Shown: positions 1 through 10,227 of the stretch, in pieces
Position numbering within the stretch: the first letter of the stretch is position 1
Layout of the letters: every line of letters begins with the position of its first letter
From: Lojkania enalia
Taxonomy: Eukaryota > Ascomycota > Dothideomycetes > Pleosporales
Assembly: GCA_010094045.1 (NCBI GenBank)
Contig: ML986600.1
Span: forward strand, 392,360 to 456,359
DNA length: 64,000 bases
Direction of reading: 5' to 3'
Program-made: the position numbers and the translations under genes
The notes under the pieces: generated by a model
Told to the model about the DNA's origin: nothing
The model's input: only the letters and a program-made list of their open reading frames with translations
The model's database searches: none

Positions 1-756
1 CTCATCAGGAAATAGGGAAAGGCTGGGTATGAAAGGTAGGGTGACGGTAGAAGATCTCATTGAAGGGTACGGAAATGTAACATTCCCAGGGCCACTGACT
101 GGCGGAAGGCTCAGGACAGCAGATGTCACTGTGCTTGCTCGGCCTGGCGCAGATGTCAAATTGCCCGGAGCAGAGGCTGAGGGTGAAGAGAATGAAGTTG
201 GATCAGTCCCCGAAAAGAACGGTGCTGAAACAGAGCCGGTAAGCGAGGGCAGTGAGGTAGGAGCAGAGGTGGGAATGCCCGGAACAGAGGTCGATGGGGG
301 CCACACAGTAGAGCGGGACGGCTCTGGAGTAGTAGCGGAGCTTGAAGTGCCGCTCGAGAGATGCGGGAAAGAGCTCGACTCAAGAGAGCACACGGTCGTG
401 GTAACGGCGACAACCGAAGTGACAAACACTGTCCCATTACCGGGGCATTCGGTCGCCTTTCCAGCACACTCAGTGACGGTCATATATGAGGTGGTGGTGA
501 CGGTCGTAGTGGTCACAGCTTCATTGGCCTTGACATGTTCATCGCGACGGATATCTGCCCATGGTCAGCATATCGTTCTCGCTTGATTTAAATATGTCAT
601 GTGGTGCGCCAGCTCTGCCAACCAAGGCCAAAGCAGCCTTGGACCACACTCCTGGGTCTTGAGGTCGAGTTGACGGGAAACAGGGTCTAACTTACTGTCT
701 GGGGAAGCGAGAGCAGAGACTGCACCCAGGAAGGCGACAAGGTGAAAGCTCTTCAT
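1..756 (-). CDS. Secreted Ser/Thr/Pro-rich protein, 3' end outside window
   Basis: Two exons are visible on the minus strand. Exon 1 (756-696) encodes a signal peptide starting MKSFHLVAFLGAVSALAS. A 141-nt intron (695-555) has donor GTAAGT, branch CTGAC and acceptor CAG. Exon 2 (554 to beyond position 1) stays open in the phase that the splice gives. The mature part begins with a Thr/Val stretch (TTTVTTTSYMTVTEC), then has two Cys-containing segments around residues 50-80 and a long Ser/Thr/Pro tract with NVT/NGT glycosylation sequons. This composition is known from fungal cell-wall and adhesin-like proteins, and no catalytic domain is visible. The C-terminus lies outside the window, so a GPI anchor cannot be judged. 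The plus-strand open frame over the same bases (29-586) is a shadow created by the repetitive composition. The gene is divergent from a similar gene at 1,885. Confidence 0.7.
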
Positions 757-1884
757 CTCGACGCACTAGCGGTATGACAGGGCAATGCAGAACAGAGGCT
801 AGATGCGTATGTGGGGAGGTAGGCGAAAGAAGGAAACAGGGCCAATTGCAGGTTTTGGCAGCGAGCGTAAGAGTAACGAAGTAACGAGCGTAAGAAGTTG
901 GTGGAGAGGGGAGAGAAGAGGAGGGAAGAGGAGGGAGGAGGAGCTGGAGCGGGCTTTAATCGTAACAGGCAGGCGGTGCCAAGAGCGCCTGGAGAGCTAT
1001 TGCCCTCACGCGTTGCGGGAAGTCGCGGTGCTGCACCACGTAAACAAACAACCAAACACTGCCAGCTGCTCCATTGCCGCCTCAGAAGGGGCTGGAGGAA
1101 AGGCGAGGGAAAGATAGCCGGCGGAAGCGGCGGGCTCTATACGACGGGGGCTGGAATGGTGAAAGGTAGAATCGCGCACGGCATTCCTCTGCTACAAGGA
1201 GGTCTAAACGCTTAACCAAGCGCCTCCACACGGCGATTAGATGACAGGGCACCTTTAGACCATGCATGGGATGAGACCTTCTCAAGAACCCAGTGCTTGC
1301 AGGCCTGTTGGGCATGTTTGTCGCCGCCACAGCCTCTCCGCCGATCAATAGCGTACGCCATACAGAGCCTCTGGCCCGTCTAACTTCAACCTCCTCAAGG
1401 ATGGCCTTGGTCCATTAGCTACGAGAACATGAGGAGGCGCATTCCGACTCGTCGGCCGGACGCATAGACGCCGCGTTTGCGCCTTCCTCGCACACTGTTG
1501 GCCTTCACATTCACCGCGGCCCGCCCACGTCGGACTGGACTCGAGGCAAAATTCCTCTGGATGCTCAGTCCGCTCCCATGATCACCATCACTGCTTGCTC
1601 CCGCCTCGATCCATTGCCTTCGAGCAATTTCTATTTACGCAAACGGCCGCCGCGGTGACGAACGTCAGTCAGGTGACTCAGGCAGTCGCGCGTCACACCT
1701 ACCCGACATCTATAAAGCCCGGTGCGCCCCTGCCGACAACAACAGCCACCTCATCTTCTGCCCACATCCACACACCCCCATATTTCTTCCTCCACCCTTC
1801 TGCGCTCTCCCGCACAGTTCTACATTTCCATCTGCTAAGACCTCAAAACTAGCTAGCATACTTTACTGCCACGCGCTCAACGAC
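757..1884. promoter_or_regulatory. Shared intergenic region of two divergent secreted-protein genes
   Basis: This 1.13-kb stretch has no supported gene. For the plus-strand gene, a TATAAAG box lies at 1711-1717, about 170 bases before the ATG, followed by the C/T-rich leader usual in fungal 5' UTRs. For the minus-strand gene, a purine-rich run (about 898-945, read as CT-rich on that strand) lies 140-190 bases upstream of its ATG. The word GCGAGCGTAAG or a near copy occurs twice at about 861-895. Open frames here on both strands are compositional and lack introns, motifs or plausible starts. Confidence 0.45.
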
Positions 1885-2591
1885 ATGTTCGTCATCAAGT
1901 TGCTCGGGCTCGCCGCCATGGCAGCCTCCACCGTTGTCGCTCAAGGTTTGTTTACCCGACTCGAATAACAGCAATTCGCTCACAGCAGATAGCTTTGAGT
2001 CCGCAGGCTGGAAATCTCATCGTGCCGGGCGACGTCGTCGTGCGTCATCTCAATGTCCCCGAAGTGGCTCGCCGTAGCTATGGTGGTATGTTGTCCTTGA
2101 ATTCCAATCATTAAATCTGGTTTTAATGGCCTAATGTGAACATAGAGACCTGTGAGCCGAGCACCACAACCGTCACCGTGACCCTCTCTTGTGGCCCGGA
2201 AGGCCCGTCTACGATGCCGCCTGAGGAACCAACTGGTGTCCCGGATTTTCCATCAAGCGTGGTGCCCAGCAGCCCAACCACTCCGCCACCGGCTCCCGTC
2301 ACCTCAACGGTCACCAGTGAGCTTCCATCTGCTCCGCCATTCATCAGCACGTCAGCCTCCACGGACCCGCACTCTCATGGAAGTACCACGGGAACTCCAG
2401 CCCCATCTAAGACTACTCTATCGTCTCCACCAGCTAGCGGTACTGCCACACCCCCGCCAAGCGAGTCTACAGACACGTCACCGCCTCTTTCTACCCCCAC
2501 GGGCGCCGCTACTTTGAACATGGACGTCGGTGTCTTCCCTCTTGTCGTTGCTGGCATAGCCCTCAACGCTGCCATGACTCTCTTTGTCTAA
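1885..2591 (+). CDS. Small GPI-anchored-type Ser/Thr/Pro-rich cell-wall protein
   Basis: Three exons: 1885-1945, 1993-2085 and 2146-2591, giving 199 residues. Exon 1 encodes the signal peptide MFVIKLLGLAAMAASTVVAQ. Intron 1 (1946-1992, GTTTGT..ATAG) was chosen because the other nearby AG acceptors shift the frame into a stop. Intron 2 (2086-2145) has donor GTATGT and ends CATAG. Exon 2 encodes a short conserved-looking segment (VPGDVVVRHLNVPEVARRSYG). Exon 3 gives TCEPSTTTVTVTLSC followed by about 110 residues rich in Pro, Ser and Thr. The last 20 residues are hydrophobic (FPLVVAGIALNAAMTLFV) and end at the stop, as in proteins processed for a GPI anchor. Surface location is therefore inferred. 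No enzymatic domain is seen. Exon 1 is 61 nt in phase 1, exactly as in the divergent neighbour, which suggests the two are old paralogs. Confidence 0.72.
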
Positions 2592-3360
2592 ATGGCATCC
2601 CATTTCTCTCTTTCAATCTCTCGTCATCCCGGTTAGATTCCCTGATACTGTCATTTGATTGACACAGCCAAATCAATTGGCACGGCACCCATTTTCATGA
2701 GGTCATGCTTTAGGGTGGTTTCTATGGGCTTTCTAGCTATAACATGGGTTTATAGCTAGCTAATTTCACGCTGATATGTGACAATCCTAGTCACTCTTAT
2801 AATGGCCTTTTTCTTTGCTAACAATGTGACGTATATGTATATTTACTCTAAATAATCATTGCAACTTGTAGTTGGCGTGCTATTATCGCAGTGGCCAACT
2901 CGTACTGTACTAACCAATAAGCGCACGAGATACGAGGCTGAAGGTCTCACTGTCTCTTCCTAGGTGATCGAGCAAGCCTTAGACGTAATTGATACCGGCC
3001 TAACACCCGCTCAGGCTCTGGGTGGAAGGATGGAAGGAAGCATATAGCAAGAGCCAACCGCGTCGTGATGTTTCTTTGATTTGCACCGAAGCAATTCCAA
3101 GTGCTAAGTTCGATTTGACAAGCCCTATCACGTCCTTCAACTCCTCAATTTTAACTTCCTAATGCTGGTGGGTTGGGTCCACAGCCGGCCTGCCTCAGCT
3201 GGCTAGACTCCAGGGTTTTCTGCATGTCAAATATATGTGCCATACCCGCAGTGTTTTGTCAGGCATGTTGGGCAGCTTGTTGAGTTCATCAGAGGACGCG
3301 ACGATATTGGGCACGCTAATGCAAACAAGCACTGTGCTTCTAATCGCCAAGAAAAAGACG
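2592..3360. other. Intergenic region, no gene seen
   Basis: Downstream region of the cell-wall protein gene. The first 250 bases are A/T-rich and probably contain its 3' UTR. I find no coding frame with motifs, no RNA gene and no clear repeat in the remainder. Confidence 0.4.
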
Positions 3361-3690
3361 CTACATTAAAGGCCCGATCAATTGAGTTCGACAATTCAAT
3401 ATTCTAGCTGGCTTAAATCTATTTTCAGAATCGTTGCAAATGCTTTCAAGCCGTCGCACTGGCAGGGGACTCCTCCCTTTCAAAATCTCCTGCTCGATCA
3501 TCGCCTTCCTAGCCTCTTCTGCCTCCCTGCTAACATCCTTGAACACCTCGTCCATCTGCTAAGCTCCTCCCGTTGGTCTCGGGGATACAGACCTATGTGA
3601 ACACGAACGTGGCGAGGTAGAAGACGGCGAAGAAAACGTACGCGCCATAGCCGGTGTTTTGGACAAGTGGGGGTGTAGTGAGGCCTTAAC
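3361..3690 (-). pseudogene. C-terminal relic of an MFS sugar transporter
   Basis: Translating the minus strand from about 3,685 gives TTPPLVQNTGYGAYVFFAVF, then a second hydrophobic stretch ending TFVFT, an in-frame TAG, and VCIPETNGRSLA. A one-base frame slip follows, and the next frame reads MDEVFKDVSREAEEARKAM to a stop at 3361. The order TPP / last transmembrane helix / PETNGRSL-x-EMDEVF is the recognisable C-terminal end of fungal sugar-porter MFS proteins, whose usual length is 500-560 residues. Only about the last 100 are present. The stop plus the frameshift argue for a decayed gene. I see no upstream exon: a run of about 21 A's (3726-3746) lies where the rest of the gene should be. 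An alternative is a diverged functional exon with an unseen intron, but the stop inside a helix makes that unlikely. Confidence 0.72.
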
Positions 3691-4649
3691 CGACGCGTCA
3701 GTTGCGAGACGGAAAGAGGTTTGGGAAAAAAAAAAAAAAAAAAAAAGGAGGGATGAGAATTGTCATGTTTACGATGATTAAGTTGTTGAGTCAATTCAAA
3801 TATGTCGGCAACGCCACGCCCTTGGCTTGGAGAGACGTGGGAAAGAGCTCAGACGGTATTGCATAGGATTAGCTGCATCTCATAGTCCTATCTGAATGTC
3901 TTGAAAAGTGAGGGTGCATAATAGATGGGTGCCGAGAGTTTTGTCCTGGGCGCCATACGCACTACCACTACTGTGAAAAGGAGGCGGTAAGCTAGTACTG
4001 TATTCTCGATAGCCGACACTTAGTTGAGTCGTATGCGCGAATTTGACGGTATAATAAGTCTGACTGTCTGTAAAACCGTCTTGAATAAGATAGTCGTTTC
4101 TTAGCAATTAATTAAGCGCTCATAACGCCATGATTCTGTACTCTAGTTCATCTCCTGGATTTCTCTACAGACTAATAGCACACAGCTCATTTGACGGGAT
4201 TTCCCAGTATCAAGAATCTGCAAGCCAGATACCCGAACAAATCAGCGTAAGTTTGCATGGTACTGCTGCTGTTCTTGGAGCAGATAAGAAGGCAAGGCTG
4301 GCCAGTGATACTAGATGCTTGGACGAAAACTAATCCGAACAACAATTCACGGCGCCAATCCTCAACGGGAATAACTTAAGGCATCTAATCTATGTTTTTA
4401 AAAGTAACTTCATCCGGAAGCAATTTGCGTTGTCAATTCTGAGTATTGCTGCTCAGTTGCAACAAGATCTCCGTGGGATACTATGTGCGCCAATATGTCC
4501 ACAGACATCGCCAAATAATATATCGTGCGTGAGCCATGAGTCATACATTCATCTAACCAAAGAACAAGAAGTCTCATGGATAATTTATCCGGCGTTGCTT
4601 CCCACCAAACTTGACCGTAGGTAGCAAGTTGACTACTCGATATACCTGC
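3691..4649. other. Intergenic region with poly-A run, no gene seen
   Basis: Apart from the homopolymer (A) run at 3726-3746 there is no feature I can support. Short open frames on both strands lack start context, introns or motifs. The right part is the downstream region of the RecQ gene that ends at 4650. Confidence 0.4.
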
Positions 4650-7600
4650 TTAGGTTGGCATCGCTGTGATGCCCGACCTCCCTCCGCTAGTACCACCACG
4701 ATTTCCCCCACCAGATGATTTCTTCGTTCCGCCAAAGCTCCCTGAACCACTCCTAGCACTGGTTTTCTTTGTGCCTAATCTCTTTGACACACCATTGTAG
4801 CTCTTGTTAAAGTTCCCGGATGACTTCTTTCGATATCCAGGCCCTCCAGCTTTCTTCCCAGGACCCCTATTCTTACCACCAGGTTTTACTGCGGCCTTCG
4901 AACTACTTTGTGCTTTTAAAGAAGTCCCTGTTCGTTCTGCTTCTAGTTGCGTGCTCCGCCTATTATATTGTTCCACCTTGGGATCAAGGACGTGTGTTGC
5001 GAAATGATGACTAACTTGGATAGATCCGTCGGAATCGTTCTCTTCCATAGAACAGGCACTCTCGTTGTCCGATCCATAGTCAACACGTCCCTTTACTGGT
5101 TCGGGGGAACACAGATCGATTACATTTTGATGATTTGGGTCTAACAACTCTGAGTCTTCTTCCTCTTCCTCTTCATGTATGACATCATGATGGGATGATT
5201 GATTCGCTGAAGCTGGCAGCTTTGAGCCGTAGCATGATCTGGTGTTGAAGATTAGAGGAAGAAACTTCTTGCCATACAACTTCACCATCTCTGGTTTAAT
5301 GCTAGGGATGGCTAGGAGTTCAGTCTCATTCGTTGGACAATTAAGGCCCATCTCTCGCAGTATTGTGTCTGAGAATGGTTGCTTGCGCAGTTCTTTGTCC
5401 ATTTGGATTTTTTTGGCCACGCTCTTTGCGCTCTTCATAAAGTCGTTCAAAATATCTCGTTGCATGTCATCTAGATCAGCCTCGCGCTCATCATAAGTGA
5501 TAGGAGCGCCGAGCGTCCTTTGGCGGCCAAGTACTGCTGTCTTAGGCTTTCCAATACGAATCGGTTCGAACCCGTCATACTCGTCGCTAGCAGCTTCATT
5601 GTGGGCAACGCCGTCGCGGAAATAGGCGGCGCGCTTAGGAGCGCTGCGTTTTCTAGTGTCCGCTTCTTCATAGTAGTCGTCATCATCGTTTTCGCCGTCG
5701 TATACATATTGACGGATACTTTGTTTCGTTGTAGGCCGTATCGGAGATGAGATATTCGTCGAGGGATACTCCAGACGGGCTACAGCCTCTTCGGCAGCTC
5801 GCTTCTTCACGGACTTCTTTGTTACTGGGCCTACTTTGCGAGGAGTAATGCGGACCTGCAAGCGTAAATTCTTGTTTCGTTTTAAATAGTCACCGCTCCT
5901 TGGACCAACCTGCAAATTGTCAGTAGAGTTCACTAGCGCTTTCGGTGGACTCACGTGGAGGTAGTTAGTTGCAAATTTGGCTTTGTTCAAAACACTCTTC
6001 TCAATCAGAGCATTGTCGTCAAGTAAACGATTGAACAAACGTTCTACATCTCCGCGTTCAAGATCCTCACCAAATCCAAATTCGTCCAAATCTAGATCCT
6101 TCATTTTGGAGTTTTTCGCTCCTCGGAATGCATCAACACATTGAAGAAGGGTAACATTGCTCTTTTCTACTTCCTTTACTAGCCTTATGGCTGCCGTCGC
6201 ATGTTTTGTGAGATCCTTTTCTTCGAATGTGGAGTTGGAGCGACAATTGTCGCAGGTTTTGTGGCAATCTGAGCGCTTGAAAGGCTCGCTGAAGTAATTC
6301 AACACTTGAACCCTTCGGCAATCGCTTTTGTTTTCACAAAATTGGACCACATTCCGCAACATGTCGTGCTGGCGTTGCTTTTGCTCTCTACTACCATCTC
6401 CGTCTTCAATCATCTTTTTCAAGGTCTTGCTATCTGCATACTGATAGTATAAGTAACATCCGGATCGTTTGCCGTCTCGCCCGGCGCGGCCTGTTTCTTG
6501 GTAATAGCCCTCTAAGCTCTTCGGAAGGCTGTGGTGGATGACAAAACGGACATCAGCTTTATCGATACCCATGCCAAATGCGATCGTAGCTACAATGACC
6601 TTGTATTGGTTGGCCTGCCATTTCTTCTGAACATCCGACCTCTCCCATGACTCCATGCCAGCGTGGTAATGATAGGCTTCGATGCCAAGCGATGTCAGCT
6701 TCTTTGCTACTTGCTCGCACGTTTTCCGGGCCAAACAGTAGACAATGCCAGACTTCCTAGGGTATTTGTCTTTGATCAAATCGGCAATGCTATTGACAGT
6801 GCCTTTGCCCTTTGCAAAGACCTCGTACGATAGATTTGGGCGATTGAAACTCTGCGAGAATTGGCGACATCCGTTCATGCCTAGATTCGACACTACATCC
6901 GTTCGAACGAGCTGAGTTGCCGTCGCCGTAAGAGCAATGATGGGGACTCCAGGAAATTGGCATAATACTTCTCCAAGTGCCTTATAGTCAGGGCGAAAGT
7001 CGTGGCCCCATTGACTGACGCAATGGGCTTCGTCGATGACAATTCTAGCGAGTTTGTTTCTTCTGTGCAATCTTTGGAAAGCGCCGACGACTCGCTGGTT
7101 TTTGCTGAGTAGCTCCGGCGTCACATAAAGAAGCTGTATAAAATCTTGAGGATCAGCTTCGTCAAAGGCCTGTAAAATGTGATCCCTCGCTGCCTTGGTA
7201 GTTTCTCCGTTAATGAGCTGGGCCTGCATACCGAAACGCAGCCGACACGCATCGACCTGATCTTCCATCAAACTCAGCAACGGAGAAACCACTATCGTTA
7301 CTCCTCTTGTCTTTCCTGACGTTATGACGGACGGCAACTGATAGCACAATGATTTGCCGCCACCTGTGGGCATAAGAACAAAGCAATGGTTACCGCTGAG
7401 TGTAGTATTAATAGCTTCTAATTGACCAGGTCGAAATCCCCTGAGTCCGAATCGATTGATAAGTGCGCCTCTAACATCGCTAGACCATGGATAGTTCATG
7501 CCTACATCATTGGACTGTAATTTCTTTGGGGACAAGCTAGGTTTTGGTTGACGAGCTCGATTGGCCGATGTCTCACGCAACGCGATGGTCTCTTGGCCTC

Positions 7601-10014
7601 TTCTGTGGGTTGGAGCCTTATCGCCCTTCCAATCATACTCCATATTAACCAACTCGTCTTCAAAGTCGTCGTCGTCGTCTTGGCAAAAGTCCTCATCTTC
7701 GTTCATATGGTAAGGAGGTATGCCTTTGGTGTTACTGAATAGGTTCTCGTCGTCGTCAAAATCATCAGCAAATGGTTCGGTATCGTAAACTGGCTCGCCT
7801 TCGTGTTCGACTGTCGGCTGTGCCTGATTCTGTGGTGAGCGACGGCGCTGTGGGGTTTCAGGTACCCTATGAGACCTCTCTTCTAGTCCCGAGAGTCCCC
7901 TTTTCGCTTGCTGCTGCCTTAGGCTGAAGTCCAGAGGTGGAGGTGATGTTTCAGAACGTCTATCTGCGTAACGAATACGCCTTGAGGGAGTCCACAGTTC
8001 GCGAACCGATATCTGCGTTTCTTTCACATACTGAGTCTGTGGAACATTGCTCGAGCCTGGGCAAGAAGGCGTAATGACGTTCTTTTTAGGAGTCGTCTGA
8101 GTAGAACGGACAATCACCCCAGCGTTGCGTTCCCGGAAAGCGGCACTTGGGATAGATCGAAAATATTTTTCCATGCCTGCTAATTCCAAGCTCGAGTAAA
8201 TCTGATTCTGCACGTCCTCTAGGGTCTTAAAGATTTTGTTCAGTGCCTTGCCATCACTGGGGTCAAAAATTCCTTCGTTTAGGTCATTATCGATCTTCCT
8301 CTTCAATACTTTCCGTTTGGTGCTCAGATCATCATGCCTCACGCTCAAAGAAATCAATCGCTCTATCGATTCTTTCCTCATTCTAGCTCGTTGCATCTTC
8401 TGTGTCTCGCCGGCTTCTGGTTTCCCGGACTCTTCCACGTGCTTTGCAAAAGCTGCACGCGCTTCGTCCCAACCACAAGATGCAGAGGCGAGATGATCTT
8501 GAAGTCGACGACTTTCTGCATCTAAGAATGCCTCAACAACTGCACGAATACTATCTCTCTGATCTTCCGAGAGCTCTGCCGGCGATATCAGCGGCATAGG
8601 CCGTGGGAAAGGACGTCGAGAAGCTGAAGAAATATTTTCGGGAGACGTCGGGTTGGTAGACTGAGCTTTGGCTAACGGAGACTCGAGCCTGGATTTCGGC
8701 TTTGAAGAACTAGAAGCATCGGGAGGTTTCCGGGGTGATTGTATCGCATCTAGCGGAGGCATATGTGCATATTTGACTGAACGTTGACTCGAGATTCTCG
8801 CAGGAGACTTTTCTATAGGAGTGGACGATGTTTCAGCCTCGATCTCGGGAATAATTAGCTCGTCAAGATCACCGAAATCGTCGTCATCAGAGTCCAAAAT
8901 TTCACTGTGAGCCTGTGGTCTCGTTCGCGCTCGGGATATACGAGATACGGAAGGCTCATATTCTATGTTGTTGTGGCCCGTCTTAATCGGTGAAAGATTT
9001 TTTACTTGTTTGCCCAATTTTCGCGGCGGAGCAGACATGTCGGAATGCACGGGATCTAATAATTTCCCTTTCTTACCACAATAATGCGGAGAGGCTGCTT
9101 TATATATTACCATGCCTTCAAGATCGTCTTGAGACCTGAGTCCCAGATCGTCATCTCCATTGAAGTCTTCTTGAGAGTGGTCAGCCAAGCCTGACTGAAA
9201 GGGCTGAATAGTTGTCGAATAAGGAGGTGGCGGAGTATCTGGAGGTTGAAGAACCTGATCAATATTGACAAAGCCCTCCGTCTCAAAAGGATCGGGGCTA
9301 ATAGTGGGGATGGCTTGAACCGGTCGAGGGAGCTTTGAAAGCCGAACATCCAACTCATATTCGTCACTCTTTCTTTTCTTGCCCTTTCCGGCGCACACCA
9401 AACTCGGTGAGAGCGATTCGTCATTATCAGTGGTCAAATCGATAGTATCAATATCAATATTTCCAATTCGTTCTTTCCTTAACGTCGCGGTTCGGGAAAC
9501 CGAGGCAGAAATAGGCCCAGCGGGCGCAACTACTGAGCGAATTTGCCTAGAATTAGGGTCTAGAAAACATTAGCCATACAGGTGTTCCATGATTATCAGA
9601 TACACTATGCCTACCACCATCATGAGCATTCCGCCGAGAAAGTTTCGTCAACGACGGAGTTTCTACACCAGGTATACTAGCCAAGATGAGCTTTGGCTTT
9701 CCCCTCCCAGGAGTGGAACGTAACCTAGCCATCTCGTCTCCCATGCCAGGTCCAGATAACCGTCTTTCTGTAACAAACTGTCGGGATTCTGAACGAGGGG
9801 CTGGCGGCAAGGGAAGCGCGATTGGTGTCGTGTTTGCCGTCTCGAGCTCATCATTTGAAGTTATCTCAACATCAAAAGAGGATTGGAACGCAAATGAGGA
9901 AGAGCTGTTAGGTGTAGCGTCCGGGTCGTATCCAACGAGCGAAATGGTGGGGGGAATGAACGGCTTCTTGCTTAGCAGCCAGTCGAGGTGCACATTGAGG
10001 TTATTCTGAGGCAT
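4650..10014 (-). CDS. RecQ DNA helicase, Sgs1/BLM type
   Basis: ATP-dependent 3'-5' DNA helicase of the nucleus. Sgs1/BLM-type RecQ proteins resolve recombination and stalled-fork intermediates with topoisomerase III and Rmi1, and the Neurospora ortholog QDE-3 also acts in repeat silencing. Three exons: 10014-9615, 9559-5955 and 5909-4650, giving 1,754 residues. Intron 1 is 55 nt (donor GTAGGC, branch GCTAAT, acceptor CTAG). Intron 2 (5954-5910) is 45 nt, GTGAGT..CTGAC..GCAG, and is open in frame. The N-terminal ~830 residues are acidic and Ser/Pro-rich. Helicase motifs follow: FRPGQLEAI, Walker A MPTGGGKSLCYQLP (K869), DEAH box IDEAHCVSQWGHDFRPDY (D976) and motif VI QETGRAGRDGKRSG. Then comes the RecQ-Ct zinc region with CDNC (about 1205-1250), an HRDC domain (about 1475-1556) and a Gly/Ser/Lys-rich basic tail. 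The start MPQNNLNVHLDWLL fits the family's N-terminus. Its ATG lies only about 215 bases from a transposon boundary. Confidence 0.95.
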
Positions 10015-10227
10015 GAGGGCGTGTCATCGTCAAGGGATATATTCGCACCGAGTTCGTTAGCGCAGAAATGGAAGCGCGGCTGGTAGAGGGTCTTGAAGTG
10101 GCGATACATCTGTGATGTTGTACAGAAATCACCACACGCGTTGTCCTGTCGCGCTATCCTCGCTTACTGAAAGATTAGTAAACATCACGATGGCACGTGA
10201 TGTCTACCGCCAACTTTAATATGGGTA
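10015..10227. promoter_or_regulatory. RecQ upstream region squeezed against the transposon nest
   Basis: Only about 213 bases of normal-composition DNA separate the RecQ start codon from the first transposon sequence. No TATA box stands out. This is all the unique promoter sequence the helicase gene retains. Confidence 0.4.

Noticed and set aside
29..586. Plus-strand 185-codon frame rich in Val/Glu/Gly
   Set aside because: It is the mirror of the minus-strand Ser/Thr/Pro-rich exon, which has a signal-peptide exon and a consensus intron in matching phase.
5545..5585. tRNA B-box-like GGTTCGAACCC
   Set aside because: It lies in the RecQ coding sequence, with no A-box or cloverleaf around it.
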